DNA of 12,977 nucleotides from Bacteroidales bacterium UBA6366 (GTDB lineage: Bacteria > Bacteroidota > Bacteroidia > Bacteroidales > UBA932). The stretch covers positions 1 through 12,977 of the forward strand of contig DJRG01000081.1 in the NCBI GenBank assembly GCA_002438845.1. The letters are read 5' to 3'. The notes beneath the pieces were generated by a model that saw nothing but the letters and a program-made list of their open reading frames with translations, ran no database searches and was not told the origin of the DNA. Below are positions 6,954 through 12,977 of the stretch, piece after piece (within the stretch, counting starts at the first letter, position 1; each line of letters opens with the position of its first letter). The position numbers were made by a program, and so were the translations under genes.

Positions 6954-8338
6954 CGCGAGCCCCTCCTTTCGTTATGGGAATCCTTCCCTATCGGAATCAC
7001 CAACGAGACTTTTAGTTTCGTCGGGCCGAACCAGGAGACGGTGCCCACGTTGTACTTGTCACGGAACAGGTGCTCGTAGCCCTTGTCCGGCTGGTAGTGG
7101 CGGTAGTCTGTGCGCAGGAAACCGGCGGAGACGGAGAACTCCATGTTCATCCACCTGGTGACCGGCAAGGCGTAGCCGTAGGTCAGGCCCGCCGACCAGA
7201 ACTCTCCCTGGTAGCACATCTTGGTGTCCCACTGGAGGTCGTACTTCCCGGACATGCCGTAAAGTCCGGCGAAATGTCCTGTAAGATAGTCCTTTCTGTC
7301 ATCCCGGGCGAACCACCAGCGAGGCTCGACGCCCATCGACCAGAGTTGGAAACAATATTTCTTGCCGTTCGGTCCCCAGTTCCACCATGGGAACACGTCC
7401 TCGACCATCAGGGAGAACGTCCTGCCGATCGGGACCTCGACCTCCGCATTGAGGGCGGTCACCACGTCATAAAGGGCGTTGGTCTTGACGGCTACGGTGT
7501 AGAACTTCCCGCTTGGCGGCTCCGGGAACTCCACCTCCGGAAGTACCGTCGGCGGGGCGATGTGGTCTGAATATGGCACCTCAAGCGTCACGTCCGGAAA
7601 TCCGCTCTCTATCTGCGGAATCGGTTGCACTGTGCTGTAAAGGACATAGATGTCGGTGCGTCGCAGGGACGGATAGTAGTCCGAGATCAGCTTGCGCCAG
7701 ATCTTTCCGCCCTGAAGGCGTCTCATCTTGTTTTTCTTCGCCTCCGGGTTGGCGCTGTCTTTGAATATTCCCGTGATCGGGTCAGTGCCTGACTCCAGAT
7801 CAAAGGCCTCGGCGATCCTCGTGGCGCCTTCCCAGTCCTCTCCTTTTGAGATCACGACAAAATCTGAGTCCGTAAGACGAGGCTCGATGTTCTTCAGGAA
7901 AGTCTTGACGCCTTCTGCTCGGTTTCGTCCGAGCCATGCGTTGAGGGCCTTGCCGCCTTCGGGCGAAGCCGCTCCGATGAGGTAGACCTTGTATATTCTT
8001 AGATTATTGTTGTAGACAATGGCGCGCAGGCCTTCCGTGGCCGCATTCAGTGTGGCCGCGTTACTCTTGAACCACGGTTCGATGCGTGGGACGGCTGAGC
8101 GGTAGAAGATCGCGAACGAGGCGGTGTCATACTTTTCCTGGATCGTGGAGGAGTCGATGGCGTGTGTGCCATGGGGCTGTGGCGCTTCGACAGGCTCGGC
8201 GGCCAGGCTTGGGGACTGGACCGTGGAGGGGTCGGAGGAGGACGGGGCCAGGCCGGCCGAGGCGGTCACGGTCGAGAGGACGGCGAATGAAACGGCTGAA
8301 ACCCGAAGGCAAACGCTCCGGGTGCACTTTCGTAACAA
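6950..8338 (-). CDS. Outer-membrane protein with OmpA-like and DUF3575 domains, first gene of the fimbrial operon
   Basis: The frame of 462 codons begins at a TTG (8336-8338); no ATG is in frame upstream before the G run at 8358-8367. From the TTG the product has a plausible signal peptide (LLRKCTRSVCLRVS, then VSFAVLSTVTASA), an Ala/Pro/Ser-rich linker (residues 29-62), an OmpA-like peptidoglycan-binding-type domain (about 70-240, with VYLIGAASPEGG and N-x-W-L-G-R-N-R-A), and a DUF3575 beta-barrel domain (about 278-452: VAVKTNALYDVVTALN, WWNWGPNG, GHFAGLYG, LTYGYALPV, WFGPTKLKVSL). DUF3575 genes regularly precede DUF5119 and fimbrillin genes, so it is likely the outer-membrane base of the pilus. 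The true start is uncertain: three ATGs at 8421, 8394 and 8382 lie before the G run but are out of frame at its present length. The linker contains a copy of a repeat related to one at 9425. Confidence 0.85.
   Translation of the reverse strand: MLRKCTRSVCLRVSAVSFAVLSTVTASAGLAPSSSDPSTVQSPSLAAEPVEAPQPHGTHAIDSSTIQEKYDTASFAIFYRSAVPRIEPWFKSNAATLNAATEGLRAIVYNNNLRIYKVYLIGAASPEGGKALNAWLGRNRAEGVKTFLKNIEPRLTDSDFVVISKGEDWEGATRIAEAFDLESGTDPITGIFKDSANPEAKKNKMRRLQGGKIWRKLISDYYPSLRRTDIYVLYSTVQPIPQIESGFPDVTLEVPYSDHIAPPTVLPEVEFPEPPSGKFYTVAVKTNALYDVVTALNAEVEVPIGRTFSLMVEDVFPWWNWGPNGKKYCFQLWSMGVEPRWWFARDDRKDYLTGHFAGLYGMSGKYDLQWDTKMCYQGEFWSAGLTYGYALPVTRWMNMEFSVSAGFLRTDYRHYQPDKGYEHLFRDKYNVGTVSWFGPTKLKVSLVIPIGKDSHNERRGSR
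8185..8204 (+). repeat. Diverged copy of the intergenic repeat inside the DUF3575 gene linker
   Basis: CTTCGACAGGCTCGGCGGCC here matches the 20 bp at 9425-9444 at 16 of 20 positions in the same orientation. It falls in the Ala/Pro-rich linker between signal peptide and OmpA-like domain. A chance match in GC-rich sequence is possible. Confidence 0.4.
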
Positions 8339-8421
8339 GCTATATAATAGACACTTACCCCCCCCCCATTTGTCGTTTTCATGAGGAGAGGCATGACTAT
8401 ATTATAAGCCTTTGCCTTCAT
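8266..8421 (-). other. Leader reading frame that enters the G run and ends early in the present sequence
   Basis: An ATG at 8419-8421, about 60 nt after the predicted transcription start, begins MKAKAYNIVMPLLMKTTN and has two further in-frame ATGs at 8394 and 8382. With ten G the frame then runs out of register with the DUF3575 gene and stops at TGA 8266-8268. With eleven or eight G it would fuse in frame to the DUF3575 signal peptide region. It is therefore probably the true 5' end of that gene in another length state, or evidence of a miscounted homopolymer, rather than an independent gene. Confidence 0.5.
8358..8367 (-). repeat. Poly-G tract (10 G on minus strand) at the 5' end of the fimbrial operon
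   Basis: Ten consecutive C on the plus strand (G on the transcribed-sense minus strand), including the G of an ATG at 8367-8369. It lies between the operon promoter and the first gene, downstream of three ATGs and 20 bp before the TTG. Such tracts are prone to slipped-strand mispairing. Confidence 0.9.
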
Positions 8422-8487
8422 AGTGACACGTCAAGCCAGTGATAAGTTTATAGGAATCGAAGACGCATAGTGCGCAACAATCCGCTG

Positions 8488-8518
8488 CAAATTTACACAT
8501 TAATCTATATTCATCAAA
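8488..8518 (-). promoter_or_regulatory. Promoter of the fimbrial operon (Bacteroidota type)
   Basis: On the minus strand TTTG (8515-8518) is followed after exactly 19 bp by TAAATTTG (8488-8495), a full match to the Bacteroidota -33/-7 consensus TTTG and TAnnTTTG. Transcription should start near 8480, about 60 nt before the ATG at 8421 and about 140 nt before the TTG at 8338. Confidence 0.8.
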
Positions 8519-8550
8519 TATTACAACGTTTAATTTATCAAAACTACCAG

Positions 8551-8577
8551 AGGATTTGACAAAGGATTTGACAAAGG
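8551..8577. repeat. 12-bp tandem repeat between the divergent promoters
   Basis: The unit AGGATTTGACAA occurs twice head to tail (8551-8562, 8563-8574), followed by the first three bases of a third. It lies just upstream of the rpmH -33 element and between the two divergent promoters, so it could be a regulator site or a simple duplication. It contains no promoter in itself that I can recognise. Confidence 0.75.
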
Positions 8578-8589
8578 CACGAAAATATT

Positions 8590-8620
8590 TTTGTATTTTA
8601 CGGCAAAAGGATTAAATTTG
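8590..8620 (+). promoter_or_regulatory. Promoter of rpmH (Bacteroidota type)
   Basis: TTTG (8590-8593), a 19-bp spacer and TAAATTTG (8613-8620) match the Bacteroidota consensus perfectly. The expected start lies near 8628, leaving a short A-rich leader (a run of nine A at 8641-8649) before the ATG at 8659. Confidence 0.8.
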
Positions 8621-8658
8621 CAGTCCGTTTTGGAAAATATAAAAAAAAATAAGCAGAT

Positions 8659-8811
8659 ATGAAAAGGACATTTCAACCATCCAGACGCAAGCGCGTGAAC
8701 AAGCACGGATTCCGTGAGAGAATGGCTACCGCCAACGGTCGCCGCGTACTCGCTTCCCGTCGCCGCCACGGACGCAAGAAGCTGACAGTATCATCTGAGG
8801 ACAGATGGTAG
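8659..8811 (+). CDS. rpmH: Large ribosomal subunit protein bL34
   Basis: A 50-codon gene from ATG 8659 to TAG 8809-8811. The product starts MKRTFQPSRRKRVNKHGFR and continues RMATANGRRVLASRRRHGRKKL, the nearly invariant, very basic sequence of L34, a component of the 50S subunit; the short extension VSSEDRW is within family variation. It has its own consensus promoter and a strong intrinsic terminator, so it is a single-gene transcript. It is divergent from the fimbrial operon. Confidence 0.98.
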   Translation: MKRTFQPSRRKRVNKHGFRERMATANGRRVLASRRRHGRKKLTVSSEDRW

Positions 8812-8830
8812 TCGGTCAGACGACGTTTAT

Positions 8831-8858
8831 GGGCAGGTCTGTTGGCCTGCCCTTTTTT
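8831..8858 (+). terminator. Intrinsic terminator after rpmH
   Basis: GGGCAGG (8831-8837) and CCTGCCC (8846-8852) form a perfect 7-bp GC-rich stem with an 8-nt loop, followed directly by six T (8853-8858), 20 bp after the rpmH stop. Confidence 0.92.
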
Positions 8859-8952
8859 GTTTGATTCCGTCCTGCTTTCCTAAGTCGCCTGGCCGGGCAA
8901 AGTTTGAGGCACAATGTGGCATCCGGGACAGCAGGCATTAATATTCAAGGAC

Positions 8953-9387
8953 ATGGACATTGACGAGAAGTACATGATGGAGGCGCTGAAAGAGGCTCGC
9001 CTGGCGTTGGAAGAGGATGAGATTCCGATCGGGGCTGTCATCGTGTGCCGTGGCCGGATCATCGGGCGCGGGCATAACATGACAGAGAGGCTGCACGATC
9101 CGACGGCGCATGCGGAGATGATCGCCATCACGGCGGCGACAGAGGCCACGGGGGGAAAATATCTTGGGGACTGTACCCTTTACGTCACCGTGGAGCCTTG
9201 CCCGATGTGTTCCGGGGCTCTGAACTGGGCACAGATCGGCCGAGTTGTCTATGGGACAATCGACCCCAAGAGGGGTTACTCCATGTACTCTCCGTCTCTG
9301 CTTCATCCGAAAACCCAGGTTCAAGCCGGCGTTCTCGCCGAAGAATGCTCCACCCTGATGGTCGATTTCTTCCGTGGCAAACGCTGA
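8953..9387 (+). CDS. tadA: tRNA-specific adenosine deaminase TadA
   Basis: The frame opens at ATG 8914, but the ATG at 8953 is chosen because MDIDEKYMMEALKEARLAL is the usual TadA beginning and gives 144 residues, a normal length. The cytidine/deoxycytidylate deaminase-type zinc site is complete: the HAE motif (DPTAHAEM, zinc-binding His and catalytic Glu) and PCPMC (two zinc-binding Cys), with the family's N-M-T-E-R-L-H-D-P-T loop and a DPKRG segment. TadA converts A34 of tRNA-Arg(ACG) to inosine so that one tRNA reads CGU, CGC and CGA; the enzyme is cytoplasmic. It lies 94 bp after the rpmH terminator; I see no good consensus promoter in that gap. It converges on the peptidase gene. Confidence 0.95.
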   Translation: MDIDEKYMMEALKEARLALEEDEIPIGAVIVCRGRIIGRGHNMTERLHDPTAHAEMIAITAATEATGGKYLGDCTLYVTVEPCPMCSGALNWAQIGRVVYGTIDPKRGYSMYSPSLLHPKTQVQAGVLAEECSTLMVDFFRGKR

Positions 9388-9416
9388 CGCCCCGACCTGG
9401 TCCGGCCGGTCCAACC

Positions 9417-9488
9417 TTCGGTCACTTCGGCAGGCTCAGTGACCGAAAGAAGTCGCTCCGTGACCGAAGTATAGGTTCAGTGACCGAA
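9417..9488. repeat. GTGACCGAA repeat cluster between convergent genes, possible bidirectional terminator
   Basis: TTCGGTCAC (9417-9425) pairs perfectly with GTGACCGAA (9439-9447), making a 9-bp stem with a 13-nt loop. Two more GTGACCGAA copies follow at 9460-9468 and 9480-9488, the last ending 1 bp before the stop codon of the peptidase gene. The element carries CTTCGGCAGGCTCAGTGACC at 9425-9444, resembling dispersed REP-like intergenic repeats. There is no T-run after the stem, so termination is possible but not proven. Confidence 0.75.
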
Positions 9489-9489
9489 G

Positions 9490-11619
9490 CTACTCCCCTT
9501 TGAGGTACCTGAGCCAGAACGTGCGGTTGGCCTCGTTGAAATGGCGGCCCTGGTAACCTCGGTAGCCGTGCATTCCGTCCGGGTAGATCATCAACTCGAA
9601 CTTCTTTCCAGCTTTCTGAAGAGCGTCCACAAGCAGCAATGTGTTCTGGAAGTGCACGTTGTCGTCACCGGTCCCGTGGGTGATCTTGAGCATCACCGAG
9701 CCATCGTAGCTCTTCTCCGTAACAGGATAGTTCTCCGCGCTGGCGATGGCCTTGGTCGAAGCGTAACCCTCCGGATTATTGGCGGGGGTGTCCATGAACC
9801 GCTCTGTGTAGTGAGTGTCGTAAAGCGCCCAGTCATAGACTCCGCCGCCGGCGATTCCATAGTGGAAGGCGCCCGGGTGGTTCATCACCAGAAGAGCGGT
9901 CATTGTGCCACCGAACGAGAATCCCTCGACACCGATCTTGTCGCCCTGAACGTAAGGAAGCGACTTGAGATATTCAGCCCACTCCACGAAATCCAGCACC
10001 TCTCGCTCGTCCAAACGCCTGTAGATCTGGTCCAAGCCTTTGCGCCCGTTATGACCGGAGGCGCGGCAATCCGCGACAACCTCGATGATTCCGTTCTCAG
10101 CGTACCATTGGTAATATGCCGGGCCGCGGAATCTGTCAATCACCTGCGGGGAATCCGGACCACCGTAGATGTCCACGTGAACCGGATATTTCTTGGCCGC
10201 ATCGAAATCCTTAGGATAGACAATCATCGCAGGAAGTTCAAATCCGTCCTTGGTCGTCATGGTAATTTGCTCAGGGAGAGCATATTTCGAAACATCGAAA
10301 TCTTCCCCGGCCATGTCAGCCACCTTGAAAGATTTCACCGGCTTCTTCAAATCATAAATCCAAATCTGATTCGGAGTCCTTGAATTGCTGGCCGAAGCGA
10401 TTGCGTACCTCTGGTCCGGAGAGATACGCACGGACGTGACGTGCATGGCCGGATCCGAGATATTCCTGACCACCCCTTTGCAGACTGAATATAACCCGCT
10501 GCGCACGCGGGAGTCACGCTCCGCTACGAACAGCACCTCCGAAGAGCTTCCGTCGAACCTTTTGGCCGCCTTGCCCTCCTTGACGTCCACAAGCGACATC
10601 CGCCAGTTCTCACCGTCAGTCAACCTCTTCAAAACTGAGCCGTCATAAGAGAGGTAATATATTTGCTGCCAATCAGTTTCAAACGAGCGGACCATGTAGA
10701 TTCCGTCCCGTCCGAACAGCATCCCGTCGATCCAGTCGAGCCACGTCTTGTAGGTCTCGTGGTAGATGTGCTTCTTCGTCCCGTCATCCGGTGACACGGC
10801 ATAAAGGTCAAGCGTGTTCTGCGTCCTCGGTTCCCTTTGAATATAAAAGGCCTCGCTGCCGGCTCCCCAGAACGGAGTCCCAAAATACTGGTCCTCATCC
10901 TCATCGAAATCCGCCCAGGCGGTGTCGCCGCTCTGTACATTCACGATCCCGATTCGCACCTTAGGGTTATTGTCGCCACACTTCGGGTAGCGGGTCATGC
11001 GGACCGACCCTCCCGTCGGAGAGACGTTCGGCAACGCTACAGCCGCCCCGGCGTTCTGTGAATATGCCAACCCCATCCCCGAGCGGTCAGCATTCTCGGC
11101 GAACGGGGAATATATCGGAAAGACCGGAACCTCCGAATTGTCAAAGCGGTAGAAGCCTATCTTCTTGGAATCCGGCGACCACCAGAATGCGCAATAATGG
11201 GTAGGCCTACCCAAAATTTCTTCGTAATATACCCACGAAGAGTAGCCGTTCAGAATCACGTCCGACCCGTCGAACGTCAGCTGGGTCTCCCCTTTCGTGG
11301 AGATGTCCACCACCCAAAGGTTGTTGTCCCTCGTGAACGCCATCTTCGTGGAGTCCGGTGAATATGTCAGATTGACCGCACCCTCAGGTCTGAACGGGAA
11401 ATCCGTGAACTTCGCCGGATAGCATATTCCTTCTGTCACTTTTCCGTTCACCGCATTGACGGAGAAGTCCTTAGCCCCCGTAAAAGAGTGATCGTAAGTC
11501 AACGCCACCTCATTCTTCCCCACCCATTTCCAAGCCTTGGGAACATCCTTGAAATCCTCCGCCGCAGCGCCCAGGGACACCATAAAAGCCAAAGCCGCCA
11601 AAATCTTTTTCATATTCAT
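9490..11619 (-). CDS. dpp4: Dipeptidyl peptidase IV (prolyl oligopeptidase family S9B), secreted
   Basis: The 709-residue product begins MNMKKILAALAFMVSLGAAA, a signal peptide likely cut after the Ala run; ATG 11617-11619 and ATG 11611-11613 are both usable starts. Residues about 60-460 form the DPPIV beta-propeller with the Glu-Glu pair that binds the substrate N-terminus (WVYYEEILG, Glu133-Glu134). The C-terminal alpha/beta-hydrolase domain has YGGPDSPQV, the nucleophile Ser568 in GFSFGGTM, Asp652 in HGTGDDNVHF and His684 in YPDGMHGY. Length and triad are those of an intact enzyme, which removes Xaa-Pro or Xaa-Ala dipeptides from peptides in the periplasm or at the surface, feeding peptide catabolism. 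It converges with tadA and appears to be transcribed alone. Confidence 0.95.
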   Translation of the reverse strand: MNMKKILAALAFMVSLGAAAEDFKDVPKAWKWVGKNEVALTYDHSFTGAKDFSVNAVNGKVTEGICYPAKFTDFPFRPEGAVNLTYSPDSTKMAFTRDNNLWVVDISTKGETQLTFDGSDVILNGYSSWVYYEEILGRPTHYCAFWWSPDSKKIGFYRFDNSEVPVFPIYSPFAENADRSGMGLAYSQNAGAAVALPNVSPTGGSVRMTRYPKCGDNNPKVRIGIVNVQSGDTAWADFDEDEDQYFGTPFWGAGSEAFYIQREPRTQNTLDLYAVSPDDGTKKHIYHETYKTWLDWIDGMLFGRDGIYMVRSFETDWQQIYYLSYDGSVLKRLTDGENWRMSLVDVKEGKAAKRFDGSSSEVLFVAERDSRVRSGLYSVCKGVVRNISDPAMHVTSVRISPDQRYAIASASNSRTPNQIWIYDLKKPVKSFKVADMAGEDFDVSKYALPEQITMTTKDGFELPAMIVYPKDFDAAKKYPVHVDIYGGPDSPQVIDRFRGPAYYQWYAENGIIEVVADCRASGHNGRKGLDQIYRRLDEREVLDFVEWAEYLKSLPYVQGDKIGVEGFSFGGTMTALLVMNHPGAFHYGIAGGGVYDWALYDTHYTERFMDTPANNPEGYASTKAIASAENYPVTEKSYDGSVMLKITHGTGDDNVHFQNTLLLVDALQKAGKKFELMIYPDGMHGYRGYQGRHFNEANRTFWLRYLKGE

Positions 11620-11876
11620 AAATCATCATTTTCAAATCAACACCCCAAGTTATAGAAAATTTCCCATTCCGCAATAGGTGAAAACCAGAAGTACCAGCAG
11701 ACCTTCAAATAATGCCGTGGCAGCTAAGTATTTGAATATATGAGACATCATCCTCGTTCCCAGAGCTCAAATCCGCACCAGAACACACCTTCATATTCCT
11801 AACAATAAACAAGTTACCCGCCACGGGCATTCCGACAGGGCTGACGGGAAGCATCCTACGAAGCCTGTTACATGCG
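11620..11876. other. Intergenic gap without a convincing gene
   Basis: Apart from the probable peptidase promoter I find no RNA gene, transposase remnant or clean terminator. One minus-strand frame is open through this gap (to a stop at 11705-11707) but it continues out of frame through the helicase gene, so it has no start of its own. Confidence 0.5.
11645..11674 (-). promoter_or_regulatory. Probable promoter of the dipeptidyl peptidase gene
   Basis: On the minus strand TTG (11672-11674), a 19-bp spacer and TAACTTGG (11645-11652) match the Bacteroidota pattern with one mismatch in the -7 element (TAnnTTTG). The expected start is about 20 nt before the ATG at 11619. Placement fits; the match is weaker than the two promoters at 8488 and 8590. 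Confidence 0.45.
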
Positions 11877-12977
11877 TCAAGCGAAGTACTCGTCCTTGAA
11901 GTTGACGAGGTAGACTTTGTCGGTGGCGCGGGTGAGGGCGGTGTAGAGCCATTTGAGGTCATCGACGGTGAGTTCGTCCTGCCAGAACGGGTTGTCGACG
12001 AAGACACAGCTCCATTGGCCGCCCTGACTTTTGTGGCAGGTGATGGCGTTGGCGTACTTGAGTTGGAGGGCGTTGTAGTAAGGGTCTTCACGGACGGCTT
12101 CGTAACGCTTTTTCTTGGTCGGGATGTCGGCATAGTCCTCGTTGACTCCGTTGTAGAGCCGGTTCTGCTGCTCGTAACTCAGCGAGGCGGACTCGGACTC
12201 AAGGGTGTCCAGACAGACTTTGGCGACGATCTCGGTGTCATCGTAGTCCGGGAACGAAAGGCGGGCATCGGCGAAATGGAGGCCGTAGCGTTCCTCGAAA
12301 TTCCTGATGGACACCAACTTGGCGATGTCGCCATTGGCGATGTAGTCCATTCCTTTCACGTCTTTGAGGAACTGGTAGCAGTTCTTCACGATCATCAGTT
12401 TTTCGCCTCTGACCAAGCGCTCCTCGTCATAGAAGACCTGGGCGCGGATTCCGGCGTTGTAGCGGTTCGCTCGCTTGTTGGAGCGGCAGAGCACCACGGC
12501 GTCGTCTTTTGAATATTCAGAAAAATATGCCGAGTTCAGGGTGTCGATGAGCTCTCCACCGGTGATTCGCACGACATCATCGAAGCCGTCCACCGTCAGT
12601 CCTATCTCGTCCGGGGTGAACATTCCGTCACCATAGAGGTCGGTGGCGATCAGTTCCCGCAACTTGGTGGCATTGAACAGGATCCCAGACTCTTTCTGTT
12701 GGCGGACGACCTGGGTCAGAGAGCAATATCTCACTCCTCCGAAGCAGTCCATGCACTCCTTCGAGAGGGCTGGTGAGGCTTCCATCCCGACAGGGGGCAG
12801 CTGGGCATCGTCTCCGAGCAGGATCAGGCGGCAGTCGTTGCCGGCGCGGACATATTCAATAAGATCTTTCAGAAGGTCTCCGGTTCCGAATTGGGTTGTG
12901 CCTTGGCGCTGAGAGTCATCTATGCCGATCAGAGAGACTTCGTCCACGATAAAGAGTTTGTGGGAGAGTTTGTTGGG
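11877..12977 (-). CDS. RecD-like ATP-dependent DNA helicase (partial, N-terminus beyond window)
   Basis: The frame is open from the right edge to TGA at 11877-11879 (about 366 codons seen); the GTG at 12947 is internal, since coding sequence (PNKLSHKLFIVDE) runs through it. Superfamily 1B helicase motifs are visible: Walker B/motif II LFIVDEVSLIG at the edge, motif III LILLGDDAQLPPVG (near 12785-12825), a ITCHKSQGGQW motif V-like block (near 12010-12044), and motif VI WLYTALTRATDKVYLV close to the C-terminus. The Walker A motif should lie just outside the window. Proteins of this kind (PF13538-type C-terminus) unwind DNA in repair or recombination; the exact subfamily cannot be fixed from this fragment, so no symbol is given. 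Confidence 0.9.
   Translation of the reverse strand, partial: PNKLSHKLFIVDEVSLIGIDDSQRQGTTQFGTGDLLKDLIEYVRAGNDCRLILLGDDAQLPPVGMEASPALSKECMDCFGGVRYCSLTQVVRQQKESGILFNATKLRELIATDLYGDGMFTPDEIGLTVDGFDDVVRITGGELIDTLNSAYFSEYSKDDAVVLCRSNKRANRYNAGIRAQVFYDEERLVRGEKLMIVKNCYQFLKDVKGMDYIANGDIAKLVSIRNFEERYGLHFADARLSFPDYDDTEIVAKVCLDTLESESASLSYEQQNRLYNGVNEDYADIPTKKKRYEAVREDPYYNALQLKYANAITCHKSQGGQWSCVFVDNPFWQDELTVDDLKWLYTALTRATDKVYLVNFKDEYFA

Noticed and set aside
8485..8623. 11-bp inverted repeat around the region between the divergent promoters, as an invertible promoter
   Set aside because: The repeats are simply the two -7 promoter cores with TAAATTTGCAG. They are short, inversion would only swap the -33 regions, and there is no recombinase gene nearby.
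8914..8952. Longer TadA with 13 extra N-terminal residues from ATG 8914
   Set aside because: The TadA family begins at the position of ATG 8953; the extra residues (MWHPGQQALIFKD) resemble no TadA N-terminus.
9900..9925. Altered nucleophile motif GFSFGG instead of GWSYGG in the peptidase
   Set aside because: Both changes are conservative aromatic swaps around an intact serine, and the other catalytic residues and Glu-Glu pair are present, so there is no reason to suspect an inactive enzyme.
9541..10383. 280-codon open frame on the plus strand across the peptidase gene
   Set aside because: The opposite strand encodes the catalytic domain with intact Ser, Asp and His motifs; the plus-strand frame has no start context or family pattern.
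11705..11876. Small gene downstream of the helicase on the minus strand
   Set aside because: The open frame continues out of register through the helicase gene, starts without its own promoter or clear start, and shows no motif I can name with confidence.

Overview
The window looks like a chromosomal segment from a member of the order Bacteroidales (Bacteroidota); the genus cannot be resolved from the sequence alone. The evidence is a seven-gene run of lipoprotein fimbrillins with DUF3575 and DUF5119 partners, a type V pilus locus found in Bacteroidales, together with promoters of the Bacteroidota type (TTTG, 19 bp spacer, TAnnTTTG).

Bases 1-8520, minus strand: a fimbrial operon. A strong promoter (8488-8518) reads leftward into an OmpA-like/DUF3575 outer-membrane protein (6950-8338), a DUF5119 lipoprotein overlapping it by 4 bp (5943-6953), three Mfa-like fimbrillins in tandem (4684-5883, 3454-4539, 2337-3449), a longer fimbrillin-like lipoprotein with an apparent inserted domain (741-2327), and a large lipoprotein running off the left edge (1-737). 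In such systems the subunits are exported as lipoproteins, clipped after a basic residue on the cell surface and polymerised by strand exchange; the later genes usually encode tip or accessory subunits.

Bases 8339-8658: a divergent control region between the fimbrial operon and rpmH. It holds two near-identical promoter cores, a 12-bp tandem repeat and, inside the fimbrial leader, a run of ten G (minus strand). The run separates three upstream ATG codons from the reading frame of the first fimbrial gene. At the length seen here no ATG is in frame with that gene; a change of one base in either direction would put one in frame. This is the most interesting signal in the window: a candidate slipped-strand ON/OFF switch for the whole pilus operon, although a homopolymer sequencing error must be excluded.

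Bases 8659-9489, plus strand: rpmH (ribosomal protein L34) with a clear terminator, then tadA (tRNA adenosine deaminase), ending in a small cluster of GTGACCGAA repeats that may form a terminator hairpin between convergent genes.

Bases 9490-12977, minus strand: a secreted dipeptidyl peptidase IV (S9B) with its own probable promoter, a 257-bp gap without a convincing gene, and the C-terminal part of a RecD-like ATP-dependent helicase cut by the right edge.

Across the whole window the hexamer GAATAT is strikingly frequent in both orientations and in several codon frames, which the genes do not explain.
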